A stretch of 14,866 nucleotides of DNA from an uncultured Oscillospiraceae bacterium. GTDB lineage: Bacteria > Bacillota > Clostridia > UBA1212 > SIG427. The notes beneath the pieces were generated by a model, which was given only the letters and a program-made list of their open reading frames with translations, did no database searches and was not told the origin of the DNA. Numbering within the stretch: position 1 is the first letter of the stretch; every line of letters starts with the position of its first letter. Below, piece after piece: positions 5,896 through 12,384 of this stretch. Made by a program: the position numbers and the translations under genes. Where the stretch lies: contig CABQMV010000040.1 in NCBI GenBank assembly GCA_902465325.1, positions 1-14,866 on the forward strand. Reading direction: 5' to 3'.

Positions 5896-7995
5896 TTACT
5901 CTCCTTCTTTTACATCCTTCATAGAAAGATTCAATCTCCCCTGTCTGTCGATCTCAATCAGCTTCACCTTCACGATATCGCCTTCTGCAACAACATCCTC
6001 TACCTTCTCCACACGCTTATCCGCCATCTTGGAGATATGCACCAGCCCCTCCTTGCCGGGCAGGAATTCCACAAAGGCACCGAAGGTCATCAGCTTGGTA
6101 ACCTTTCCTTCATATACCGTACCGATTTCAGGATCTCCTACAATACCTTCAATAATCTTCATTGCCTTCTCTGCAGCAGACTTGTCGCTGGTAGCAATAT
6201 AAATGGTGCCGTCCTCCATAATATCCATTTTAACACCCGTATCGGCAATAATTTTATTGATTACCTTCCCGCCGGTTCCAATAACCTCACGGATTTTGTC
6301 TGTATCAATTTTCATAGTAAACATCTTCGGTGCATACTCGCTTACCTCCGGCCTGGGCTCAGAAATGCAGGGTAAGATAACCTCGTTCAGTATCTGCATA
6401 CGGCCCTTTCTGGTGAGCTCAAAGGCCTGCCGGATAATTTCATAGGAAAGCCCCTTTACTTTAATATCCACCTGAATCGCCGTAATACCGGCATCTGTAC
6501 CGGCTACTTTAAAGTCCATATCGCCAAAGAAGTCCTCAATCCCCTGAATATCCATAAAGGTAATAAAATCATTCTCATCCCCTTCGTTGGTAACCAGACC
6601 GGAGGAAATACCGGCAACCGGCTTTTTGATGGGAACGCCGGCAGCCATAAGCGCCAGGGTAGAGCCGCATACGCTTCCCTGAGAAGTAGACCCGTTAGAC
6701 ATCAAGACCTCAGAAACCAGCCTCATAGAATAAGGGAACTCCTCTTCAGAAGGCAGTACCGGTACCAGAGACCGTTCCGCCAGAGCACCGTGACCAATTT
6801 CACGTCTTCCCGGCCCTCTGGAAGCCTTTGCCTCTCCTACGCTGTAGGAGGGGAAATTATACTGATGCATATACCGTTTGGAAACCTCTTCGTCTATGCC
6901 GTCCAGCTTCTGCGCCTCTGAAACCGGCGCCAGCGTAGCAATTGTCAGCACCTGCGTCTGTCCTCTCCGGAACAGGCCGCAGCCATGCACCCGGGGAACC
7001 ACGTCGATCTCAGCGCTCAGAGGCCGGATTTCTTCCAATCCTCTGCCGTCTACTCGCTTATGTTCCTTAAGCAGGTATTCTCTCACAACCTTCTTCTCCA
7101 GCTTATACATGGCATCGCCAATAAAGGAGCTCTGCTCCGGATATTTCTCATCCAGCGCCTCGTGAACCCGCTGAGTAAGCGCATCCACCTTGTTATCTCT
7201 CTCTGTCTTGTCTACTGCTAAAACGGCCTGCCTCATCTCCTCATAGGCAAGGGCCTTTACCTCTGCAAACAGGTCCTCGGGAACCTCGCAGGAAATATAC
7301 TCGAATTTAGGCTTGCCTACCTCTGCCACAATGCTGTTGATAAAGGTGCAAATTTCTTTTATTGCCTTATGTCCTTCAATAATGGCATTCAGCATAACAT
7401 CCTCGGAAACCTCATTGGCGCCGGCCTCTATCATACAAATCTTGTCCAGTGTACCTGCCAGCGTAACATACATATCGCTCTTTTCTCTCTGCTGCGCATT
7501 GGGATTAATAACGGGCTGTCCGTCTACTAAACCCAGTACAACGCCGCCGATAGGACCATACCAGGGAATATCAGAAATGGCAATCGCAGCAGAGGTTCCG
7601 ATCATAGCAGCAATTTCAGGAGAATTGTCCTGCTCTACCGAAAGCACTGTATTCACCACTACCACATCATTTCTCAAGTCCTTGGGAAACAAGGGCCGTA
7701 TAGGACGGTCAATTACACGGGAAGTCAGGATCGCCTTTTCAGAAGGCTTGCCCTCTCTCCTGGTAAATCCGCCGGGAATCTTTCCTACAGAATACAGCTT
7801 TTCTTCATAATCCACACTCAGAGGAAAGAAATCAATTCCATCCCTAGGTGCCTTTGAAGCGGTTACCGTTGAAAGCACAGTGGTCTCCCCATACCGCACC
7901 AGTACGGATCCATTGGCAAGCTGCGCCATTTTTCCTGTCTCAATGGTCAGGTCCCTGCCCGCCAATTTTGTTGTAAAAGTCTTAAACATTGTCAT
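5896..7995 (-). CDS. pnp: Polyribonucleotide nucleotidyltransferase (PNPase)
   Basis: PNPase degrades RNA 3'-to-5' using phosphate, releasing nucleoside diphosphates, and is a core enzyme of mRNA decay. The 699-residue length is standard. Domains in order are RNase PH-like core 1 (about 12-145), a helical linker (150-240), catalytic RNase PH-like core 2 (about 315-525) with FFGDMDFKVAGT (489-500; acidic residues D488, D492, D494), a KH domain with the GxxG loop IGTGGK (572-577), and an S1 domain (about 622-693). The ATG at 7993-7995 has AAGGA seven bases upstream; the second ATG two codons later is possible. It lies downstream of rpsO in the widely conserved rpsO-pnp order, separated by 207 bases containing an imperfect terminator and a structured leader. 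Expression is probably by read-through from rpsO, with possible self-control in the leader. Confidence 0.98.
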   Translation of the reverse strand: MTMFKTFTTKLAGRDLTIETGKMAQLANGSVLVRYGETTVLSTVTASKAPRDGIDFFPLSVDYEEKLYSVGKIPGGFTRREGKPSEKAILTSRVIDRPIRPLFPKDLRNDVVVVNTVLSVEQDNSPEIAAMIGTSAAIAISDIPWYGPIGGVVLGLVDGQPVINPNAQQREKSDMYVTLAGTLDKICMIEAGANEVSEDVMLNAIIEGHKAIKEICTFINSIVAEVGKPKFEYISCEVPEDLFAEVKALAYEEMRQAVLAVDKTERDNKVDALTQRVHEALDEKYPEQSSFIGDAMYKLEKKVVREYLLKEHKRVDGRGLEEIRPLSAEIDVVPRVHGCGLFRRGQTQVLTIATLAPVSEAQKLDGIDEEVSKRYMHQYNFPSYSVGEAKASRGPGRREIGHGALAERSLVPVLPSEEEFPYSMRLVSEVLMSNGSTSQGSVCGSTLALMAAGVPIKKPVAGISSGLVTNEGDENDFITFMDIQGIEDFFGDMDFKVAGTDAGITAIQVDIKVKGLSYEIIRQAFELTRKGRMQILNEVILPCISEPRPEVSEYAPKMFTMKIDTDKIREVIGTGGKVINKIIADTGVKMDIMEDGTIYIATSDKSAAEKAMKIIEGIVGDPEIGTVYEGKVTKLMTFGAFVEFLPGKEGLVHISKMADKRVEKVEDVVAEGDIVKVKLIEIDRQGRLNLSMKDVKEGE

Positions 7996-8023
7996 TCACC
8001 ATTCCTTTTCTGTCTCAGACGCC

Positions 8024-8089
8024 GGGCGGTAGCCTGTAGATTCTGATTCCCGATGTCCGCCGCCCCTATTGCCGAGCACCACAATCTAC
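8024..8089 (-). promoter_or_regulatory. Candidate structured leader of pnp
   Basis: Upstream of pnp two pairs of perfectly complementary segments interleave: 8083-8089 with 8036-8042 (GTAGATT/AATCTAC) and 8060-8065 with 8024-8029 (GGGCGG/CCGCCC). They can form either alternative stems or a pseudoknot. In Escherichia coli the pnp leader stem is cut by RNase III and PNPase then represses its own translation; a similar role here is inference only. I could not find a convincing pnp promoter in this gap. Confidence 0.3.
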
Positions 8090-8156
8090 TTTCTACTGCC
8101 ATAGCATCTGAAAAAATTAACCTTTTTGTCCACCCGGAGCCTGTCCGGGCTTATAT

Positions 8157-8188
8157 GAAAACAAAGAGCGACAAAAAGCCGCTCTTTG
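8157..8188 (-). terminator. Imperfect terminator or attenuator after rpsO
   Basis: On the minus strand CAAAGAGCG (8180-8188) pairs perfectly with 8162-8170 around a 9-base loop. The following U-tract is weak (TTTTC), so partial read-through into pnp is likely. This fits the usual arrangement in which pnp is partly transcribed from the rpsO promoter. Confidence 0.7.
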
Positions 8189-8202
8189 CCTTTCCAACAA
8201 AC

Positions 8203-8466
8203 TTATTTTCTCAAACCAAGCCGTTCTATCAAAGCACGGTATCTTTCGATATCGATTTTAGCCAAATATTTCAGCAGGCCCCTTCTCTGTCCTACCATCA
8301 TAAGCAGACCTCTTCTGGAATGATGGTCCTTTTTATGGGTCTTTAAATGCTCATTTAAGTGGTTGATCCGTTCTGTCAGCAAAGCTACCTGTACCTCCGG
8401 TGAACCGGTATCCCCCTCATGGGTAGCGTAGGCCGTAATAATTTCCTGTTTTCTCTCTTTTGTCAT
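8203..8466 (-). CDS. rpsO: 30S ribosomal protein S15
   Basis: S15 binds 16S rRNA at the central three-way junction and helps start platform assembly of the small subunit. The 87-residue product has nearly the usual length of 88-89. It shows the family signature: HEGDTGSPEVQVALLTERI (16-34), then HLKTHKKDHHSRRGLL (40-55), and GQRRGLLKYL (59-68). The ATG at 8464-8466 has AAGGAG eight bases upstream. A consensus promoter (8559-8587) gives a leader of about 85 bases with extensive complementarity, a likely site of feedback control by S15. pnp lies downstream on the same strand behind an imperfect terminator. No anomalies are seen. Confidence 0.99.
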   Translation of the reverse strand: MTKERKQEIITAYATHEGDTGSPEVQVALLTERINHLNEHLKTHKKDHHSRRGLLMMVGQRRGLLKYLAKIDIERYRALIERLGLRK

Positions 8467-8495
8467 AACAAAATCTCCTTAATAATAAAATAGTT

Positions 8496-8544
8496 ACCGT
8501 GTTCCCAGAAAAAGGTTGGAGTTTCCATAAATCCGGGAGACGGT
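8496..8544 (-). promoter_or_regulatory. Candidate S15 autoregulatory leader fold
   Basis: In the rpsO leader ACCGT-c-TCCC (8544 down to 8535) pairs with GGGA-ac-ACGGT (8506 down to 8496), giving a 9-bp stem with a small internal loop. Inside lies a hairpin GGATTTATGGAAACTCC (8534 down to 8518). A second pairing, AAAGGTT (8549-8555) with AACCTTT (8511-8517), interleaves with the first. S15 is known to repress its own mRNA through leader structures, including a pseudoknot in E. coli; whether this fold binds S15 is inference. Confidence 0.45.
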
Positions 8545-8558
8545 CATAAACCTTTGGT

Positions 8559-8587
8559 AGTATACCATAGGAAGGCACGGTTGTCAA
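8559..8587 (-). promoter_or_regulatory. Promoter of rpsO-pnp
   Basis: On the minus strand a perfect TTGACA (8582-8587), a 17-base spacer and TATACT (8559-8564) predict a start near 8552. A 14-bp perfect palindrome AAAGGATATCCTTT and an A/T-rich tract lie just upstream of the -35. Confidence 0.8.
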
Positions 8588-8594
8588 ACAGAGG

Positions 8595-8608
8595 AAAGGA
8601 TATCCTTT
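8595..8608. repeat. 14-bp perfect palindrome upstream of the rpsO promoter
   Basis: AAAGGATATCCTTT is self-complementary with no loop, so it would act as DNA, not as an RNA hairpin. It lies seven bases upstream of the rpsO -35. The rest of 8609-8700, between the two divergent promoters, shows no gene; I see only a short ATTGG-ACA-CCAAT inverted repeat near 8647-8659. Confidence 0.4.
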
Positions 8609-8725
8609 TTTAAAATTTCTGATTTTTTCCAAATCAAAGTCCGTACTATTGGACACCAATTGTGGTTTAATCATAGCCACGGATGGCCTCCGGAAAAATT
8701 GTTCGAAATAAAACGCAAAAAAGCA

Positions 8726-8793
8726 TTGACATCGAACATTTATTCTGGTAACATATGTTTGCAGGCAAAACCAACAAATACAAACATATGGTA
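8726..8793 (+). promoter_or_regulatory. SOS-type promoter with LexA-like sites in front of the LysM gene
   Basis: TTGACA (8726-8731), a 17-base spacer and TAACAT (8749-8754) form a good promoter. Compared with the Bacillus-type LexA box CGAACRNRYGTTYC, the spacer holds CGAACATTTATTCT (8733-8746; 11 of 14). A second candidate GTAACATATGTTTG (8748-8761; 11 of 14) overlaps the -10, and a weaker third lies at 8781-8794. CATATGTTTG (8752-8761) is also repeated in perfect inverse at 8781-8790. Placement across the promoter is what a LexA repressor would need. Confidence 0.6.
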
Positions 8794-8831
8794 AGGTTTA
8801 CATACTATATTCTATTAGGGAGGACTTACTT

Positions 8832-9182
8832 ATGAAAAAGAACGCATGGAAGGAATACGAAACGAGTCAGGAGTTAATTTATAATATAAGAAAAAGACAC
8901 AAGCAGAAACTGTACCGGAAAAGAAGAATCCGCGTAGCCCTTGGGATCTGCACTCTGGTTATTCTGCTCATTACCACCGCAGTATTTGCAAGCGGCGAAG
9001 ATCGGCCGGTTTGCTATGCACCTGTTGCTATAGAAAGCGGCGACTCTCTCTGGTCCCTGGCCAGACAGTACTATCCCAATACCAATAGAAAGGAAGCCAT
9101 TGCAGAAATAAAGGAAGTAAACGGACTTACAGAGTCCACGATATACGAAGGCGACATCCTTATGCTGCCTGAAACGGCATAA
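8832..9182 (+). CDS. yneA: LysM-domain membrane protein, probable SOS cell-division suppressor (YneA-like)
   Basis: The 116-residue protein has a basic cytoplasmic N-terminus (1-33, many K/R), a single membrane segment (about 34-53) and an extracytoplasmic LysM domain (about 64-113; ESGDSLWSLARQYYP, then IYEGDILMLP). LysM binds peptidoglycan. In Bacillus and relatives a protein of just this size and layout, YneA, is induced by DNA damage and delays septation; it is normally divergent from lexA (family knowledge). Here the divergent neighbour is rpsO, but the promoter carries LexA-like sites, which supports the YneA role. GGGAGGA sits eight bases before the ATG. A strong terminator follows at 9206-9249, so the gene is monocistronic. 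A generic LysM wall protein remains possible. Confidence 0.75.
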   Translation: MKKNAWKEYETSQELIYNIRKRHKQKLYRKRRIRVALGICTLVILLITTAVFASGEDRPVCYAPVAIESGDSLWSLARQYYPNTNRKEAIAEIKEVNGLTESTIYEGDILMLPETA

Positions 9183-9205
9183 AAGCCAAATCACCCCTTT
9201 TGATC

Positions 9206-9249
9206 GCCGGACAAGTCTCAAGCTGCAACCTCAGACCTGTCCGGCTTTT
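9206..9249 (+). terminator. Terminator of the LysM gene
   Basis: GCCGGACA (9206-9213) pairs with TGTCCGGC (9238-9245) and continues inward as GTCT/AGAC after one mismatch; TTTT follows. It lies 24 bases after the stop codon. Confidence 0.88.
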
Positions 9250-9283
9250 ACAATTTTCTGCCCTTTATAACCAGATTTTAGGT

Positions 9284-9312
9284 TTGACATCCTCCAGCAA
9301 TACGATTATCAT
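9284..9312 (+). promoter_or_regulatory. Promoter of the unknown-protein/DUF3810 operon
   Basis: TTGACA (9284-9289), a 17-base spacer and TATCAT (9307-9312) predict a transcript start near 9319. This is downstream of the first in-frame ATG at 9316 and so argues for the later start at 9355. Confidence 0.65.
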
Positions 9313-9354
9313 AATATGGTAGTTGTATTGATGAAAAAGGAGCGTGCATACCGG

Positions 9355-9906
9355 ATGTCTCGAAACAAATTTACAGAGGTTGTTTTTCACGAGCTGCCTA
9401 CGGATTATAACGTTTTTCTTAACATCGTAGAAAGTACTCTGAATCTTCCGGAACGAGCCGCTGCGCTCTTTATATTAGCACTGCGCATTTATGCAGTAGA
9501 CAATGAGCTGGGAATCCAAATGCTCTCTTATTTAAGACATCTAGATTCACTGGAGGAACAGGAAATCAAAAAATTATTGGAAGAGCCGCTGCGCAAATCC
9601 AGATATATTCCTCTGGCCTATTTTAAAGGTGCTTCCCCTCAAAACTGCTATACACCAGACGAACCCTATGTGATTACAATAAAAGAGGACAGTAAAAAAT
9701 CCCTGAAGCGAAAATATAAGACTTTATACATAGGCTGTCCCGGCGCAGGCATCTATCGCCCCATTACACTGGTAAAAATAAAAAAAAGAAAGGTTAAAAA
9801 TAAAAGGTTTCTGGGCAATCCCTGGTTTGTGGAGGAATACGCCTCCCTGACACTTCCCGTCCCGGAGCCTGTGCAAAAAGAACTGCATGAAAAGCAAAAA
9901 GATTAG
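9355..9906 (+). CDS. Conserved cytosolic protein of unknown function (DUF6935-like)
   Basis: Starting at ATG 9355 the protein has 183 residues with no signal peptide or membrane segment. The frame is open from an ATG at 9316, but that codon lies at or before the predicted transcript start and has no ribosome binding site. AAGGAG (9337-9342) serves 9355, with a rather long 12-base spacing. The N-terminal half (about 5-80) is helical. The C-terminal half carries SPQNCYTPDEPYVITIKED (94-112), KTLYIGCPGAGIYRPITLVK (122-141) and WFVEEYASLTLPV (157-169), a beta-rich pattern I associate with the uncharacterised Clostridial family DUF6935; this link is from memory and unverified. A Lys-rich stretch lies at 114-151. 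The next gene starts 20 bases before its stop, so the two are probably coupled. Function unknown. Confidence 0.75.
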   Translation: MSRNKFTEVVFHELPTDYNVFLNIVESTLNLPERAAALFILALRIYAVDNELGIQMLSYLRHLDSLEEQEIKKLLEEPLRKSRYIPLAYFKGASPQNCYTPDEPYVITIKEDSKKSLKRKYKTLYIGCPGAGIYRPITLVKIKKRKVKNKRFLGNPWFVEEYASLTLPVPEPVQKELHEKQKD

Positions 9907-11047
9907 CAGCAAAAAAAAGCGCTACCGTCTCAGAACACCCTCCAACAGGGCCCTGATCATCGCCCTCTGCATCGTCACTGCTTTTACTCTGATATCCGTT
10001 GGGATATATAAAATTACAGAGCATTATCCTCAATGGGTTACCAAATACTACAGCAACGGTCTGTATAACATAATAACCATGCCCGGAAAATGGCTTGCTT
10101 CCATAGTCCCCTTTTCCCTGGGTGAAATTTTACTGCTTTTAGCAGTCCTATTTTTGCTGTTTTTCTTTTTCCGAGCAGGAATAAAAACCGTCCAAAATTT
10201 TATAAGAAAAAAAAAGAGGCCCTGGATGCCGGTTCTTCGATTTACGATGCTGCTTCTGACACTGGCTCAATGCACCCTGATCCTGTTTATATGGGGAGGA
10301 GGGCTGAATTATAATGCCTACACCATAGCGCAAAAGGAGGGGCTGGAAACAAAAGAATATTCGCCCCACCAGCTTTACCGCCTGTCTCTGTACTTAATAG
10401 AAAACGCCAATACCGTTAGGAATCAGCTGCCAGAGAAAGAGGACGGCAGCGTGACAGACAGCAGAAGCTTTTCAAAACTGTGTGAAATTGCGCAAAACGG
10501 TTACCGTAAAATAGAAGGAAGCTATGGTCTTGCCCAAGGATACTTTACCACTGCCAAGCCTGCGCTGCTGTCCCTTTGGATGTGTTATACCAATATTACG
10601 GGAATTTTTCCCTATATTGTACCGGAGCCTATCGTCAACACCATGACACCGGAAAGCTCCCTTCCCTCTACAATCTGTCATGAAATGGCACATCAGAGAG
10701 CAATTGCCCGAGAGGATGAGGCAAATTTCATTGCGTTTCTTGCCTGTATGAATACATTCGATCCCTATTTTATATATTCCGGCTACTATATGGCTGTTGT
10801 CAATTGTCTTAACGCTCTATACACCGTAAACTATGAGCTGTGGACCAATGCCTGGCAGTATATGTCCCACCAGCTTCGTACAGACATCAGTGCCGCCAGC
10901 GAATTCTGGCAGCAATTTGAAACTCCCGTAGCAAGAATCTCCGACTCTGTGAACAACGTCTATCTGCAGGCAAATAATATAGAAGACGGCGTAGAGAGCT
11001 ACGGCCGTCTGGTAGATCTGCTTCTCAGTTATTATGAGCCCTATTAA
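9887..11047 (+). CDS. DUF3810-type membrane protein with an HExxH zinc-protease motif
   Basis: The 386-residue protein has a basic N-terminus (KSKKISSKKKRYR), membrane segments at about 22-43, 78-97 and 116-137, and a C-terminal soluble domain (about 140-386). The segment ICHEMAHQRAIAREDEANF has H265-E266-x-x-H269 and, after eight residues, E278, which is the gluzincin-like arrangement expected for zinc binding. This layout matches DUF3810, a family of predicted membrane metalloproteases with no known substrate. The topology suggests the active domain lies outside the cytoplasmic membrane, though this is not certain. It overlaps the preceding gene by 20 bases and has no clear ribosome binding site of its own, so translational coupling is likely. 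Its stop overlaps the stop of cdaR on the other strand by four bases, with no terminator between. Confidence 0.85.
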   Translation: MKSKKISSKKKRYRLRTPSNRALIIALCIVTAFTLISVGIYKITEHYPQWVTKYYSNGLYNIITMPGKWLASIVPFSLGEILLLLAVLFLLFFFFRAGIKTVQNFIRKKKRPWMPVLRFTMLLLTLAQCTLILFIWGGGLNYNAYTIAQKEGLETKEYSPHQLYRLSLYLIENANTVRNQLPEKEDGSVTDSRSFSKLCEIAQNGYRKIEGSYGLAQGYFTTAKPALLSLWMCYTNITGIFPYIVPEPIVNTMTPESSLPSTICHEMAHQRAIAREDEANFIAFLACMNTFDPYFIYSGYYMAVVNCLNALYTVNYELWTNAWQYMSHQLRTDISAASEFWQQFETPVARISDSVNNVYLQANNIEDGVESYGRLVDLLLSYYEPY

Positions 11048-12384
11048 GGCTCCGGACTTTCTTCCGGTGTAGTGGCAGTGGGCTCCGGGGGCAGAATAGT
11101 TGGCGAAGCAGTAGGCGCCTCTGTAGGGGAGCTGCTTGGCAGGGCAGTCCTTTTACTCTCAATTTGCACAGTGCAGGTATATCTTCCCTGCAGCTGTACT
11201 CCGTCCGGAAGATGGAATCTGATTTCCATCTCATAGACACCAGGGAAGCGTCCGTTTACATCCAGAGAATAGCTGAGCGAATTTTCCTCCAGCCGGCTGA
11301 GAGAAGCAGAACTCCCTTTTACCGATACACGGGAACTGTTCATTGTATACGTATAAGAGTAGTCCGCATTTTCACCTACCTTTTTCAAATTCGAGGCGCT
11401 GATATTCAATTCCTTTACTGCATAGGGCTCTATATTCACCCTTACGTCAATAGCGTCCACACCAGAGGCCGCCACACCCTCCGGCAGCATGTCCCCAATG
11501 GCGACTGTCCTGGTAAAGGTTTCCTTCGCTCCCTGTACACTGATATTGCCCAAGTCAACAGAAGAAATCCGGCTGACGGCTTCATCGTCCCCCGTAAGAA
11601 CCAAGGAGGTAACAGACAGCGTATGGGAAGCCACATAATAATCCCGGTCCGGACTTCCGGTAATTGTATATTTGACGGGCACCACCTTGCCGGTGGTATA
11701 CCGCACCGTCACCTTTTCCGTATCAAAGTTATAGGAAATATCATCTCCCGCTGCATTGTAAAAACGGCAGACCAGATTCGCCGTTCCACTCTGGGAAATG
11801 CTGCCCGGCTTAACAGCGTCCGCCAAATTGGCTCTGACAGAATCAATTTGATCCAGCAGCATAGAAAAACCCGTAACCAGTATACTGGCAGGCTCTGAAA
11901 CCGTATCAATAATCGTGATGCCATCGGCCATGAGCTCTTCGCTCCAATCCACCGCAACATCAATATATTTTTCAATCTTTTTGTCGTATACACAGTCTAT
12001 TTCCGTAGGGTAATAGGAATCTACCGTAACTCCCAGCGTCTCACACACCGGTTTTTTGATTTTAACGGTAACCTCCCCCGGCTTTGTAACCTGACTGTAA
12101 TCCACCTCTACATAAATATCGCTGGGCTGCAGCTTTTCAATAAAAGTTTCACTGCCCGATACCTTTACCGTAACCTTTGTAGGCTGCGTTGTAGGACTGT
12201 TGTCAACCAAATCGTTCTCAGACAGGACCTGTCTGTTTACAAAGGTAATGGGTACCTCCAGAGAACGGCTCTCTGACGGATTCTGAGAACTTACAACCAA
12301 GAGCCATGCCCCGATTGCCAGCAATATAGATAATACAATATAGAAGGATTTGGACTTCAAAAGTACAGAAAGTTTGTCTGTCAT
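11044..12384 (-). CDS. cdaR: YbbR-domain protein, regulator of cyclic-di-AMP synthase
   Basis: CdaR is a membrane-anchored extracytoplasmic protein that binds and modulates the diadenylate cyclase CdaA (family knowledge). The 446-residue product has one N-terminal membrane segment (about 13-31) followed by what look like four YbbR-type beta-domain repeats (about 38-132, 138-230, 233-318 and 322-410), each beginning with a short V/I-rich strand and containing V-x-V-x-G motifs. The last 35 residues (412-446) form a low-complexity tail of Pro, Ser, Thr and Glu, perhaps a wall-spanning linker. The start overlaps the cdaA stop by four bases (ATGA), implying coupled translation. glmM, the frequent third gene of the locus, is absent; instead a convergent gene follows with overlapping stops. 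Confidence 0.93.
   Translation of the reverse strand: MTDKLSVLLKSKSFYIVLSILLAIGAWLLVVSSQNPSESRSLEVPITFVNRQVLSENDLVDNSPTTQPTKVTVKVSGSETFIEKLQPSDIYVEVDYSQVTKPGEVTVKIKKPVCETLGVTVDSYYPTEIDCVYDKKIEKYIDVAVDWSEELMADGITIIDTVSEPASILVTGFSMLLDQIDSVRANLADAVKPGSISQSGTANLVCRFYNAAGDDISYNFDTEKVTVRYTTGKVVPVKYTITGSPDRDYYVASHTLSVTSLVLTGDDEAVSRISSVDLGNISVQGAKETFTRTVAIGDMLPEGVAASGVDAIDVRVNIEPYAVKELNISASNLKKVGENADYSYTYTMNSSRVSVKGSSASLSRLEENSLSYSLDVNGRFPGVYEMEIRFHLPDGVQLQGRYTCTVQIESKRTALPSSSPTEAPTASPTILPPEPTATTPEESPEP

Noticed and set aside
6878..7810. Several plus-strand open frames of 78-165 codons inside pnp.
   Set aside because: They are antisense shadows of a highly conserved gene, with no ribosome binding sites and Ser/Pro-rich composition typical of reverse-frame reading.
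8133..8149. Hairpin CCCGGA/TCCGGG downstream of the rpsO terminator as a second terminator.
   Set aside because: On the minus strand it is not followed directly by a U-run; the nearest T-rich stretch is more than 15 bases away.
8417..8680. Open frame of 87 codons on the minus strand over the rpsO promoter and leader.
   Set aside because: It overlaps the rpsO promoter, leader and first codons in another frame, has no ribosome binding site and no recognisable protein features.
11164..11898. A 244-codon plus-strand open frame inside cdaR.
   Set aside because: It is antisense to a clear YbbR-domain gene; the composition is His/Arg/Ile-rich without any motif or start signal.
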